A stretch of DNA of 64,000 bases from Persea americana (GCA_029852735.1 CM056810.1:75036021-75100020); one strand, 5' to 3'. Positions 12,701 through 23,990 are shown, counted from the first letter of the stretch. The notes: generated by a model from the sequence alone, not told the origin. Made by a program: numbers and translations.

Positions 12701-15700
12701 ACCTCAATTCATTATTAATAGTTAAAAATGTGCCTCATTTTTATATATTTATTTATTTATTTTGAATGGTAGGTTGGTAACTCGGGTTCTATTAGTGATA
12801 GACAAACAGCATAAAAGACATACCGAAAAGCTACAAGCCCAACTCAAAAACAAGACAAGGAAAACTGAAGGGAGACCAACAAAAATCAAGATAAAGTAGA
12901 ACCGCATTGAGTGCAATCACCAAACCACAGTGTGGAACACCCTCCTTTCCAAATTCATCTACTGACAGATGGCACTTCATTTAACATGGCAGAAAAATGT
13001 ATCAAGACGCCTAGCTAAGTCAACTACCTCTTCCACCACATTGGCTAAGCTGCATGGAAACTTACTAGGCCAGCGGTCCATCAAATTGCACAAAGAGAGT
13101 CACATTCCACTAGTAATTCACAAAAATCAATAATGTCTCTCAAACTTCAGAATGCATAGGACACCATTTTGTTTTCTTTTTTTTTTTTAATTCTTCTAAC
13201 ATTTTTACACAAATCTCAAAAGTTTCTTGGCTCTAGGATGCGACTTGGTCCGATGGCTGAGTTGACCAGACTTGAGAGGGCTAAGTTGCCACTTGAGTCC
13301 TAGTTTTAAAAGATTGCCCAGATCCATTTACATTGGATGAAACAATTCAAAGGAACCATGGTTGTCAAATGCTTCAGCCTTTTCAACATGACATATGAGG
13401 ATACAGAACATTTCTTATTCCTAGATCATTTTCCTCTGACCAATCACTCAAAAAGTGCCTTCTACTATCTCCTAGCCAATATCACTACGATTTTTTAGTT
13501 TTAGACCATAATAGCTCCTATAAAGATTGGATATTCCTCAAAATTACAATTTATCATATGCTTGTACTTTCTTCTAATCATATTAGAGAAATGAAGGGCA
13601 TCAACACAAACATGGTAAAGTATGACAAGTAAAGGAGAATCCTCTTGGGTGGCCCTTTTAGGATCCTAGTAACTTGGTTGCCTGTAATCAGGTTCTATGA
13701 AACTCTGTTTAAAAAATTGTGATGACGATAAAAATAAACTTAAAGTCATGAGTGAGATGATTTTGCCATGCTAGCCATGCCTGGATTCTAACTGCATATG
13801 CTTATTGGAAGATGATCGTCAGAATCATCATCAAAGCTTTGTCCCAATTATGTTGGAGTCGGCGACATGAATTTTGTTTTCCCAATCCGATCTATCCTAA
13901 GCAAAATCCTTAGATAAGTTGCACGTCTTCAAATCCATTTTGACTACCTCCATCCACCTCCTATTTGACCTACCCCTTCCCCTTGGTGGGCTATCAACCT
14001 ACATAGCCAAACTTTTTCTTGTTTTGGCATTATTGCTTGCCTGCGTTGGACATGCCCAAATCATCTCAAACAGGTTTTTCTAACTCTATCCCCTATTAAT
14101 GCTACCCCTAAATGCTCTCAGAAGCGCTCATTTCTAATTCTATCATTCCCAATTTTACCACACATCCACCTCAAATTTCTCGTATCTACTACATCTTTAT
14201 GCATATGTTGCTTCTTAATTGGCCAACATTCTACTCCATAAGCCATAGTTGGTCTAATCAATGTCTTGTAAAAAATTTCGTTCAATCTTATTGGCATGCA
14301 CTGATCACAAATAAAGCACTCTAGAAACAGTTCTTCACTTCAACTATCCCACTTTTATCCTAAGTTCGACATCTTCATCAATCTCTCTAACCTTACTAAT
14401 TATCAAACCAGGGTAACAGAAAGAATCTCTTTATGGTATCTCCAGAGCTTCAATTCTCATAATAGTTTCATCTCTCTGAATATGCTCACTAAAGTTGCAG
14501 TCCATATATTCTATCTTTGTATGGCTTATTTTAAAGCCTTTGGATTCTAAAGCCTCCCACCATTTCTAAAGTTTTGCCACACAATCTCTTGATTCATCCA
14601 CCAACACTATATCATCTGCAAACAACATACTATTCACTAACATTCCTCCTTTTAAATATAAGCAGTTAACTCATTCATAATCAATGAAAAGATATAAGGG
14701 CCTAGAATTGATCCCTGATGCAAACATATGGTCACTAAGAACTCACCTATCTCTCTACAGATACTTCTCACACTTGCTATCACTCCTTCATATATGTCTT
14801 TAGTAATTTCAATATAACATCTTGGAACATTTCTTTATTTAAAACCCACCAAATTAAATCTATAGGTACCCTATCGTAAACTTTTTCTGAATCAATAAAG
14901 ACCATAAGCAGAGTTTTCCTCTTCGCTATATATTTTTTCCATGAATTTCCTAAGAGAGAGTATAGCTTCCATGGTCGACCTCCCTAGCATAAAACCAAAT
15001 TAATTTTTAGATATCTTGGTCTTCTGTTTAAGTCTTTGTTCTATTACTCTCTCCCATAGCTTCATAGTATGATTGATAAATTTAATCCCACAATAGTTGG
15101 TATAGTTTTATATATATCCCATTTTCTTATATATAGGTACTATAACGCTCTTCTCCATTCAGCTGGCACTTTCTTTGTTATTAATAACTTATTAAAGAGG
15201 CTAGTTAAACAAATCCCCTCAATTTCTCTTAAGCATTTCCAAGGGAATGTCGTAATCCTTCCATTCTTGATTTGTGCCGATCCTTTTTTCACTTCCACCT
15301 TGATTTGTGCCAATGCTTTCTTCACTTCCACCACCCCTGCAGAAAAAAGTATGTTTTGTTAACTAAGTATCATCTCTTGTTCTTATGTCACCTACATAGT
15401 CTTCATTTAAAAATTTGACATAATATTCCCTCCACCTTTCTTTGATATCACTGTCCTTCACTAAAAACCTTGTGGTCATTGCTTTTAATACATTTGACAT
15501 AATCCAAGTCCTTACTTTTTCTTTTCATTGTTTTTGCAAGCTTAAAAATATCCTTCTCTTGTTCTCAACCCATTATATAGGTCATCATATACTTTGAACT
15601 TTACATCACTTGTAACTTTTTTAGCTTCTTTCTTTACCTTCTTATACATTCCATAGTTTTCCATATTTCTCGTCCCCTACCAAACTTTGTAACGACGTCT

Positions 15701-18700
15701 TTTCTCCCCAATAGCTTCTTGAACCTCTACACTCCACCACCAGGTTTCTTTATTATAATGTTTGTTCCCTTTCAACTCTCTAAGCACCTCTTTTACAACC
15801 TTCCTAATACAGTTAGCCATTTGATTCCACATCGCCTAGTTACTGCCTCAAAGTTCCATTCTCCCTCCTCATTCACTTCATCCTTAAAATATTATTGCCA
15901 TTTTTCCTTTCAAATCCCTCCAACTTGCTTTAGAGCGCATTTACTTACGACCCCTCTCTTTTCACTTCTAATCATATTTCAAAAATCGGACTTGGGACCT
16001 GACTCGGCCAGGGCTGAGCCCGAGTCGACTCGCCCGACTCGGCTGAGTCCCATGAGTCGCATCAGTGCCCCATAAAACTTAGAAAAAATATGGAAAAAAA
16101 AAAAAAGGAACCTTAGCCCTAGCCCAACCCTAGTCCTACTAACCTCACTTCCAAGCCTCAGCCTACTTGTGAAATAAAGGACCATTTGGAAATTCACTAT
16201 TAAAGTAAAAGTAATGTAAAGCCTCCATTTTTCAGACAAAGGGTCACGTCAAAAGTACAAATATTCAAAATTTCCTCATTTAAAAAAAAAAGTCAAAAAG
16301 CAACCTCCTTTATCCACTAAATAACAAAAAGAACATCCACTTTTTACACAAAAATGAAAAAAGATTCCTTACCAATCCTTTAAAAAAAAATACCATCATA
16401 ACCCCCTTATATATATTATATTCTCTTGATTTGATGCTTTACTTTACCTTTATTTTATGATAAAATTACCAAACGGGCCCTAAAGGAGGTGAGGTGGAAA
16501 AGGAATAGAAGAAGAAGAGGAGGAGGAGTGGGGGAGGGGAAGAGCAGGTACCTGGCTCACAGCTGGCAACAGTAGTAAGAACAGCAGCTGGCAGCTGCAG
16601 CAGGAAAAGCAGCTGGCAGCAGCAGCAAGCTTCAGCTGCAGGAAAAGGGGAAGCACAGATCAAAGAAGCAGCAGCAGGCAGCCCTTTTTTCCCCTTTGTA
16701 CTCTGTTCTCCCTCCCATCTTCTTCTATTTAAAGTAATTTTACACCCTCCTATTTTTCTTTTTTTCTTTTTTTTAACTTTATGTTGCATGTGAGTGCAAG
16801 TCAACTCGTGGGACTTGAAACGAGTCCTGTGGGACTCACCCGACTCGCATGGAACTGGGGCGAATCCCACACATTTGGGTCCAAGTCCAAAGGACTCGAC
16901 TCGGTATGTGTCGAGTCTAAGTCGATTCGGACTCGGCCGATTTTTTAAACCATGCTTCTAATGCAAAAATCTAAAACTACTAGCCTAAGTTGTGTGGTCA
17001 AACTCTCTTCTGCATTAACCCTACAGTCTTTACAAGCCAATCGAGCATATTTTCTAACTAGAAAACAATGTATCTACCTCCTACTAGTTCCACTTTCATA
17101 GGTAATTAAATGCCCATCTCTCTTTTTAAAGCAGGTATTTACTATTGCAAGGTCAAATGCTAATGAAAAATCAAAGATAATGTCTCCTAACTCATTTTTT
17201 TTCTCCAAATTCTTGTCCTCCATGGACTCTCTCATAGCATCTCTTCTTCTTTCCCACATGGCAATTTAAGTCCCCTCCTAGAAAAATCTTTTCACTAGTT
17301 GAAATTTCTCGTAGTAAACCATCCATCTCTTTCCAAAATTGTCTCTTAGACACTTTCATCTAATCTTGCTTGGAGTACATATGCATTAATGATATGAATT
17401 ATGTCATTCCCTCATCATCATCATCAAAGTCTTGTCCCAACTATGTTGGGGTCGGCTTCATAAATTCTGTTTCTCCATTTCAATCTATCCCAAGCCAAAT
17501 CCTTTAACATTAGTTTAATTGCTACAATTCAATCACCCAACCCCCACAATTTGTCCTTTCAAATTCTTATCTACAACTACACTTTCAAATTCTTAACTTC
17601 GCTAGTTTTACTAAAGGTCTTAAGCCTGAATAAAGGAGGAGGGTTACGTTAGGTAAATTGACAGCAAGCACACAATTTTGTTGCAGCCCAAACATGAATT
17701 TTGAGATAACAACATGCTTATAGGAAGATGGTTTTCTTAAAACATTGTACAATAGCAGGCCCCGTAATGATGTAACTGATCAAGGACTACATTACCCAAT
17801 CAAGTGCAAGTTCTTTTCCCAACCATATAGTGATGTTGAAAGCAAAGTAGGAATGATAAAGATCACCAAACAAACAGGTTTCCTACTTCCTACAATAAAC
17901 AACCTTGTTTGCTCCCACTATTGAATTCTTTGGGAATTTGTAGTAATGCACCTTTGTACCAAACCTACAACAAACCACTTTGTTAGCTTCCTTATTGAAT
18001 TCCTAGGAAATTCTAGCACAGTCTCACCTTTTGTAGGAAAAGTGTACCCACCCACCACCCATCAACCTAGTAAATTAAAATCTTGCCTGAAGCAAAAGGG
18101 TCCAATATATATCTCCACCTTACATTCTCCACTCCTAACCACTTCTAATATCCCTCGTTCAAACTCACTTTGCTATAAACTCCTCTAGGGATTCCATACA
18201 AAGTGGGCAAACGGGCCCTAATCATAGCAGAGAACGAAGTTGCTCCAGCAATTACGCTAAAAATCTGATAGAAAAGAAACCAAATTTAACACAAATCTAG
18301 TTCGCCTTGTAGCCATATGATTCCCGACTAGATAAGATAATGCAATGATGACAATGACGCACATCTACAATCATCAAATCTGTTCGATATTCATCCCAAT
18401 CCACTCACCAATCTCGTCTTCCCCTCTCTTTCTCTATAATTTTACCAAACCTTGCCCGAAAAGGTCACGATTAATACATCAGAACATCAGAAACACGTTA
18501 GACTTCGTAAAAAACATTAGATCTAAATCAAATACAGCTCGATTAGCAGTTACAGACGAGAAATTTAAGAAACAAAAGCAAAGCGATGCTCGAACCTCAA
18601 AAAGATCGAAGCTTTATAAAGTAAAGGAAAGGACAGAAGAAACCCTAGGTCTGTGAAATTAGAGATCCTGACCGTTGATTTCGCAAGGACTCGAGTCGGA

Positions 18701-18871
18701 CGTAGGAGGCTTCAGCACGAGAGCGGCTTTGGGTCGCGATGAGGTATTTTCTTCTTCTTCTTCGACGGGAGATTCGAAGGAGACGGTGTTTTGGAGAGAG
18801 CCATGGACGACGATCCAGTTCGTCGAAGCGGTCCAGCTCTTGTTTTCTGCTTCTTCTTCCCTCTCTGCCAT
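6715..18871 (-). CDS. Plant-specific protein of unknown function, 3 exons with a 9.3-kb first intron
   Basis: I recognise this only as a conserved plant protein without a known role. Minus-strand exons are 18871-18673, 9355-8982 and 8877-6715. Both introns are GT-AG, and the phases fit (phase 1, then phase 0), giving 911 residues. The long join is supported by content: exon 1 ends in SSPCEIN, and exon 2 continues at once with SFTKKHEVRQVYVRSTSRVY and EYLCTVRCGVA, which reads as one conserved N-terminal module. Exon 3 opens with DYYEATAEITDSYPC and a short beta-rich segment. A heptad-like stretch follows (about residues 357-412, containing LERMLGQLDCRMARIEAF), suggesting a coiled coil. The rest is acidic, Ser-rich and probably disordered, with internal repeats: DKPSSS blocks, and two copies of TAEGDLNEM about 26 residues apart. 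No transmembrane segment or catalytic motif is visible. Intron 1 is full of transposon debris. The exon-1 assignment is inference. Confidence 0.82.
9356..11490. other. Proximal part of the long intron, no gene seen
   Basis: This part of intron 1 of the minus-strand gene is AT-rich non-coding sequence. I found no long reading frame, no RNA gene and no clear transposon end. The splice acceptor for exon 2 lies at 9356-9357, read on the minus strand. Confidence 0.5.
11491..11820. repeat. Diverged tandem repeat inside the intron (period about 210 bp)
   Basis: Two related segments start with AAAGCATGATGA at 11491 and 11701. Each later contains GCCATACAT or TGTCATACTT, then TTTGAATTGRTTAAGAAGAG, and ends near CGACAGG or TGACAGG (about 11606 and 11813). 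No protein is suggested. Confidence 0.6.
12301..12472. repeat. Two-copy tandem repeat, 86-bp period
   Basis: Copies at 12301-12386 and 12387-12472 both start TTTGGGCTGCAAAAGGCTGG and end with GTATTCCAAGGCCA, with only a few differences. The high identity points to a fairly recent local duplication. Upstream at 12222 is CATGGTTTTAAAAAA followed by a CCGAGTCG-type stretch, resembling the terminus of the hAT-like element at 15973-16954. Confidence 0.8.
13826..17400 (-). mobile_element. RTE-type LINE (degenerate), interrupted by a hAT-like element
   Basis: On the minus strand the 5' side (17400-16963) encodes the end of an apurinic-type endonuclease domain, with fragments such as FKKRDGHLITYESG and ARLACKDCRVN. 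From 15972 down to about 14100 the product is a reverse transcriptase, with LFNKLLITKKVPAEWR (about 15200), VFIDSEKVYDRVP (about 14890) and the catalytic FADDIVLVDES (about 14610). The 3' end at 13826 has the RTE-style short ATC/ATG repeat tail next to a block reading CAAAGCTTTGTCCCAATTAT on the plus strand. Stops and frameshifts break the frames. The element is 5' truncated at about 17400. It lies in intron 1 of the 6715-18871 gene, in the same orientation as that gene. Confidence 0.85.
15973..16954. mobile_element. hAT-like non-autonomous element nested in the LINE
   Basis: An exact 8-bp target duplication CTTCTAAT lies at 15965-15972 and 16955-16962. The inserted 982 bp begins CATATTTCAAAAATCGG and ends with the imperfect complement of it (CCGATTTTTTAAACCATG), giving terminal inverted repeats. 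Both ends continue into GACTCGG/CCGAGTC-rich sequence. An 8-bp duplication with short inverted repeats fits the hAT superfamily. There is no transposase frame; the interior includes a (CAG)n-like, Ala-coding low-complexity stretch at about 16550-16680. Removing the element would rejoin the LINE endonuclease and RT halves. Confidence 0.8.
17405..17520 (-). mobile_element. Second RTE LINE 3'-end fragment
   Basis: The sequence near 17412 (CATCATCATCAAAGTCTTG, then CCCAACTATGTTGGGGTCGG) matches the 3'-terminal block at 13826 in content and orientation. It ends after about 110 bp. It is therefore a second, very short 3' piece of an RTE LINE or of a SINE that shares its tail, abutting the 5'-truncated end of the longer LINE. 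Confidence 0.65.
17521..18672. other. Distal part of the long intron, no gene seen
   Basis: AT-rich non-coding sequence leading to the splice donor of exon 1 (GT at 18672-18671 on the minus strand). Imperfect short repeats occur around 17880-18010 (CTACAATAAACAACCTTGTT and CTACAACAAACCACTTTGTT). Short open frames here look random. Confidence 0.5.
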
Positions 18872-19315
18872 TGCTTCTGCTTCTGCTAACGAAGGAACCG
18901 ATACGATCTCTCCTCTCCTTTTCTAGAGTGGTAAGGGCGGATTTTACCTGGCGTGTAAAGATCACGCCGGTTAACTTAAAATAATAATAATAAATAAGTA
19001 AAAAACTTTCCAAATACACGAACAAGCTTGATGGGGCCCAATCTAGGACTCACTGATGATTGAGACTGTGAAGAATAAAAAGAAATATCTTGGATGAGCT
19101 CGTATATTAAGTTTGGAGTCAATTTCATACCTTTAACCCTTTTATTGTATCTCACAGATTTAATAATTTTATATTAAAGAAAAAAATATGGCCTTTCATC
19201 CAACGGTATAATCCATTTGAATAGGCAAAAGACTAAATGATTTGAATGTATTATAAAGTTAACTCTACTGAGTTGTCCTTCACCGTATGCACATAAATAT
19301 TTTCATATATATATA
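18872..19315 (-). promoter_or_regulatory. Probable promoter and 5' UTR of the minus-strand unknown gene
   Basis: This lies directly upstream of the ATG at 18871 on the minus strand. It begins with purine/pyrimidine-skewed leader sequence (18872-18925) and then AT-rich DNA up to the Helitron boundary at 19316. No definite TATA element was identified. The assignment rests on position only. Confidence 0.4.
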
Positions 19316-21441
19316 TCTATCCCATATATAAAAGCAGCAGTTGAATACTTTTTTCGTCGACTCTCTTGTTTGTCGTTTTCTACACATAACATATTATATC
19401 ATATTATCTCTATACCATAATTAAAAAGAGACAGTTGCTCTCATTTTTTTTCTTCCTGGTTCCTTCAAACCCATCGCTGGCATTCATTTATTTGAGATTT
19501 GTGGACCACCTGCCTGCACAAGATAATTTGTTTCAACATGTAGCATCCACTTAGATGTAAGATATCCATATAAGATACAATCTTGTGGGGCTCACGGCAT
19601 GCAAACCATTTTCATTCTGGCCAAGAAAAAGAAGGAAGATGTTTAAGAGCTCTTTGAACTTTTCTTGGGCTTAAGAAGTGTGGGGCCCACGGCATGCACA
19701 TCATTTTCATTCTTGCCAAGAAAAAGAAGAAAGACGTCTGAAAGCTCTTTGAAGTTTTCTTGGGCTTAAAGAAGATTATTTCTGCCATCTTTTGAAGTTT
19801 TTCTTCGGCCTAAGAAGATCATCTCCTCCCTCCCTCATCTTGCAAAATAAAATTGAAGCTCCTCCCAGGATTAGGTTAGTGGATGTGTTTTTGTCTTTTT
19901 GACATGCATTTGGTTATTGATTTTCTATTATGCATTTTGCAGATATTTGATGTTCTTCAATTCATGTGAAAAAAAATATAAGTTAAAGAAAGACCCTCCC
20001 CTGCTTTATGTTTGATTTGGATTTTATACAAATTTAGGGTTTTCCGAGTTTATCAGCAAATGAGTATATACATTGTGTTTGCTTTTCTACCGATTTTCCT
20101 TTCTTCTCTTAAATATATTGTGGTTTCTAGTATTTGATTTTTTATTTATCAAACATGTGTATCAGGATCGATTGCTGCGACGTGCAATTTGGATGGGCCC
20201 AAGGACAAATCTGCTCATCCAGGTTTTGGATGATTCAGATGACCCAATTACTCAGATGTTGATCAAACAAGAGGTGCTGAAATGGCAACAAAATGGTGCT
20301 CATAGGGAATCTCAAATAGGCAATGAATTGCAGCTACATCAAGGACTATGAGTCCTTGTTATACCAATTCATTTATCGTATTTGACAAATGGCCCACTTG
20401 AATAATTTTAGAGGATTTGACATTTTAATGCCCATTAGATATGAAATCCCCAATTTCATGACCAAACTTCAGTAAATGTCACTAGAGTCGTATAACTCTG
20501 ATACTTTTTTTTTTTTTTTACTTTTTGCCCTTATCCCATGATATCATGGGAGTTTAAAAACTCATGATATCATGGGATCTAAATGTTAAAAGTTGAAAAC
20601 CTACTTGGATCCCATGATATTATGGGTTTTTTAAAACCTATGATATCACGGGGTCCAAGGCAAAAAAGTTAAAAAAAAAGTGTACTAGAGTTAAACGACT
20701 CTGGTAATATTTAGTGAAGTTTAGTCGTGAAATTGAAGATTTCATGTCTAAGGGGCATTGAAATGTCAAACCCCATAATTCTATGATGCTGTCTACCTAT
20801 ATGAAAATGGGTTTCTAATATACTTTTCATGTTATCTTTACTCACAAAAAGATGAACTTATGTAAACTTAGTTGATTTAAGTGTGTTGTATACCCATTAT
20901 ATACTTTAACATAATCTAGATTTTGAGAGGTATATTAAACTGAGAACATTATGGTCTTTCCTAGATTCCCTTCTTATTTCATTTATTGTCCTATTGTTAT
21001 ACTAATATGCATGATCTATTGGTCCAAAATCGATCTACAAGCTAAAGATCCCACATTTGCAACAAAAACACCTACTCCGAAGGAAAAAGATCCACCTGTC
21101 GACCGCTCAAAGTTTGCATTGACAATACATAGAATGTAAGTATATATTAGTATCCTATAAAATGTTATTATAAATCTTTCAATCGAAACAAATGTTTTCT
21201 ACTTTCTTATACTCTGAACTTAGAATGTAAGCATATATTAGTATCTATGAAGTGTTAATATAAATACTTTTTTTATTTGATTATAGTAGGTTGAAACTTC
21301 TATTTTCTTTATTAATAAAATCAAAATATGCACGAGCAATTAGATATTTGTATATTTACCATTTTTCATCTCTGTAAACATGTAACTACAACGTAAACAC
21401 TTTTAGTGACAACTACGTGCAATGCACGTCCCTTCCACTAG
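19316..21441 (+). mobile_element. Helitron, non-autonomous
   Basis: The 5' end TCTATCCCATATATAAAAGC resembles plant Helitron 5' termini (TC start). The 3' end has a short hairpin, ACGTGC-AAT-GCACGT, a few bases before the terminal CTAG at 21438-21441. The host bases are A (19315) and T (21442), the A/T insertion rule of Helitrons, and no target duplication is expected. No Rep/helicase frame is present. A frame at 20073-20351 (92 codons) is open but unrecognised and may be captured or chance sequence. A foldback element sits inside. Confidence 0.75.
20400..20786. mobile_element. Foldback (MITE-like) element nested in the Helitron
   Basis: The left arm (about 20400-20506) and right arm (about 20682-20786) are inverted repeats of roughly 100 bp, with shared blocks such as GGATTTGACATTTTAATGCC and AGAGTCGTATAACTCT against their complements. 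Between the arms are two smaller palindromic blocks based on CCCATGATATCATGGG (about 20537 and 20605) and a poly-T run. The transcript would fold into a long hairpin. I could not fix a target duplication. Confidence 0.7.
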
Positions 21442-21611
21442 TATATATATGTATAAAAAGAGGAGCACCAAAAAGTTTCCGAGGATTTTTATTTAAAAAA
21501 AAAAAGGCCCCTTCCAATTGGGCCTTCTATGGTGGTATATGAGAATTCCTCTTAAACCATAGACTGGCCATGTGGACATTGATGACAAAGTGAAGGGAGG
21601 AAAGTCCGTGG

Positions 21612-22310
21612 AAAGAAGGGTACACGGAAACAGACGATCCAATGGTAATGAGAACCACAACTCATAGGTTAGTGGTGGGCCCCACTCATTATCTGTCTAG
21701 GATTTGCTAGATAGGTTTTATGAAATTCCCAATCTCGTGCTCTATCTAGGAGCAACAAGACTCGGATTCCCACTAAAACGGCCATGGTAAATGGTAATTC
21801 AACTAATTGCATGTTACATACAATCAAGAAAGCTCGAGATGAAGCTCATCATATCTACTGATATATTCCCAAGTTTCGGCTCAAAATGATCGGGTCTCGC
21901 TGCATGATTTTTAGCACCATAATGGAAAACTTAAGTAAAAGAGGACTTTACCAAAAAAATTCACCTTAGAAGCACACTGCACCAAAAACGCCCTTTTAGT
22001 TGCGGTCGCATGGAAGTGTTCTTAGGGACTGCTTTCGGGTTTTTTTTTTCGTGTGTGAAATGAGATGTGGTTCTATATCTCGACCCTCCACACGCAAATA
22101 GTTTATGGTCATCTTCCTCCTCTCTTCCCAAAACTAAACCCAATGGGGAAAACCAAATGAATAGATAAGGCCATATTAGTTTGGAGATATATTTTTTTTA
22201 GATAATTTGATGACTCCCACGGAGGAATAAGAGGAGAGCCGGTCATTCAAATCAATGAACCAATTTGTATACCTTCAACCAAAATTTTGAGGGGTTTAGT
22301 TGTTTCCGTT
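21612..22310 (+). repeat. Segmental repeat, copy 1
   Basis: This segment is repeated at 25019-28270, where a solo-LTR-like element interrupts it. Shared blocks in order are GGTACACGGAAACAGACGA, GGTGGGCCCCACTCATTAT, CATGGTAAATGGTAATTC, GAGATGAAGCTCAT, CGGCTCAAAATGA and the following long inverted-repeat end. Identity looks moderate, so the duplication is old. No coding function is seen. Confidence 0.7.
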
Positions 22311-22599
22311 AAGAATAATTTACAAATTGCTTTTAATTCTTTGGTTTTTATGAAGCATGGGAGACTAGGGATGCATTTGGCATTGTACCATTCTGATGTT
22401 TCCATGTTCTCACGAGATAAGGTTATAGAAAATATATTTGGTATGTGTAAATCACTCTTTCGAAATTTGGTCTCACTCGCTTGTATAGGAAAGTTGCAAC
22501 GAAAAAACTATTTTTTTTTTTTAAGATTCAACGCAGTGGCACAATTGTTTCATACTGATTTCTTGCTTTTTAAAGAATGACATTTAAAGATTTCAAATC

Positions 22600-23990
22600 C
22601 TCTCACTTATCTCAAATAAAGTGGCCCCACTTGGTTTTTCCTAAAGGTGGGTCATATGGTCACAATTACAAAAGGTGGGGCCCATATTATAATTCCTATA
22701 ATGGAAAGACCACATTATATATTCTATGTATGTAGGCCCCATGTTTCAATTTCTAAAGATGGGCATCACGTTGTAATTTATAAAGTGGTCACAATCACAA
22801 AAGGAGGGCCCATATAATAAAATTATATTGGTGGGACCACATTATATATCCCATGAATGTGTGCCTGTCTTCTAATTTATAAAGGTAGGAATGACGTTGT
22901 AATTTCTAAAGGTGGATCCCATGTCCACAATCACAAAAAAGGTTCTCCGCATCATTTACTAACATGGTGATCTCATTATTGCCTATTCTAACGAAACCGC
23001 CCCCCACAATTAACCATTGGTCGTTGAGGCATATTCTCAAAATACCTAAATCTACGGCTATGGCAATAGGGGCGTGATTTGGTAATATGCCAATTTGCCC
23101 ACTATTAGTAAATAAAGTGATTTCTTTTACTTTCGAATCCCAAATAATTTGATTTAGAGTCGGTACACAAAGATTTAAGGCCGTTTCTTCAATTTGCTCT
23201 CCACTTCTAAGTTCGCAGCCTTTGCAGTAGCTTTATCAATGTTACCTACCAAATAAAATGCCTACTTGGGAAGACCATCTAATTTTCTGGAAAGGATCAG
23301 TTGAAACCCCCTAATTGTTTCTCCACTTTATAATTCTTAAAAGTTGGTCATATGATCACAATCACAAAATGTGGAAATGTGGAGTAGGCCCACATTGTGA
23401 ATCTTATGAATGTGACCCCATGTTCGAATTTCTAAAGGCGGGTATCACAATATTGTTATTTTTTAAAGTGGGTCTCGTGTTCATAATTAACAAAAAAGAT
23501 AGCCCTACATTGTAATTTCTGGCCCACATTGTAAATCCTATGCATGCACAGCACTTGTGTTTTAATTTTTAAAGGTGGGGCACCACAATGTAGTTTTTAA
23601 AGGTGGGCCCTACGTCCACATCAACAAAAAAATGTGGATCCACTTTGTAATTCATAAATGTGGGTCATATGGTCACCATCACAAATGATGGACCCACATT
23701 GTAAATCTTATGAATGTGAGCCCCATATTCTAATTTCTATAGGCGGTATCATATTCTAATTTCTAAAAGTGGGTTCCATATTTACATTGACAAAAAGGTA
23801 GCCCCACATTATAATTTTTATAAAGGTGGGCCACATTGTAAATCCCATTAATATGAATTCCATGTTTTAATTTTTAAAGATGGATAACACATTGTAATTT
23901 CTACAAGTGGGCCCCATGTACGATAATCATAACGTGTCGCAAACAACAAAAGGCAGGTCCCACATTATAAATCTTACTGCATATTATTTG
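22600..23990. repeat. Degenerate tandem-repeat field
   Basis: Imperfect units of roughly 150-200 bp recur, each containing variants of GGTGGGCCCCATGT, ACATTGTAAATCTTATGAAT, TTCTAATTTCTAAAGGTGG and CACAATCACAAAAGGTGG. The array is split by a plastid-derived insert at 22943-23324. Units on both sides are alike, so the insert landed within the array or was amplified with it only once. Confidence 0.75.
22943..23324 (-). pseudogene. Nuclear copy of plastid atpB-atpE junction (NUPT)
   Basis: On the minus strand the sequence encodes the C-terminus of plastid ATP synthase beta (GFQLILS, LDGLP, AFYLVGNID, ATAKA) and then the N-terminal half of epsilon (LNLCVPT, NSGQIGILPNHAPIAIAVD, NDQW, RIGNNEITMLVNDAE). 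The overlapping atpB/atpE gene order matches the plastid genome. It is a dead copy: the epsilon start codon reads ACG, beta has an in-frame stop where PEQ is expected, and both ends are cut off. It therefore came from plastid DNA moved to the nucleus. The beta and epsilon functions belong to the plastid genome, not to this locus. Confidence 0.92.

Noticed and set aside
12222..13300. A second full hAT-like element
   Set aside because: The left end resembles the 15973-16954 family (CATGGTTTTAAAAAA), but I could not find a matching right end or an 8-bp duplication.
15719..16075. A 118-codon plus-strand frame
   Set aside because: It crosses the LINE/hAT boundary and is antisense to the RT region; no protein similarity.
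18345..18984. Plus-strand frames of 81-103 codons near exon 1 of the minus-strand gene
   Set aside because: Those over 18660-18990 are opposite a better-supported minus-strand exon. The 18345 frame has no motif and lies in the intron.
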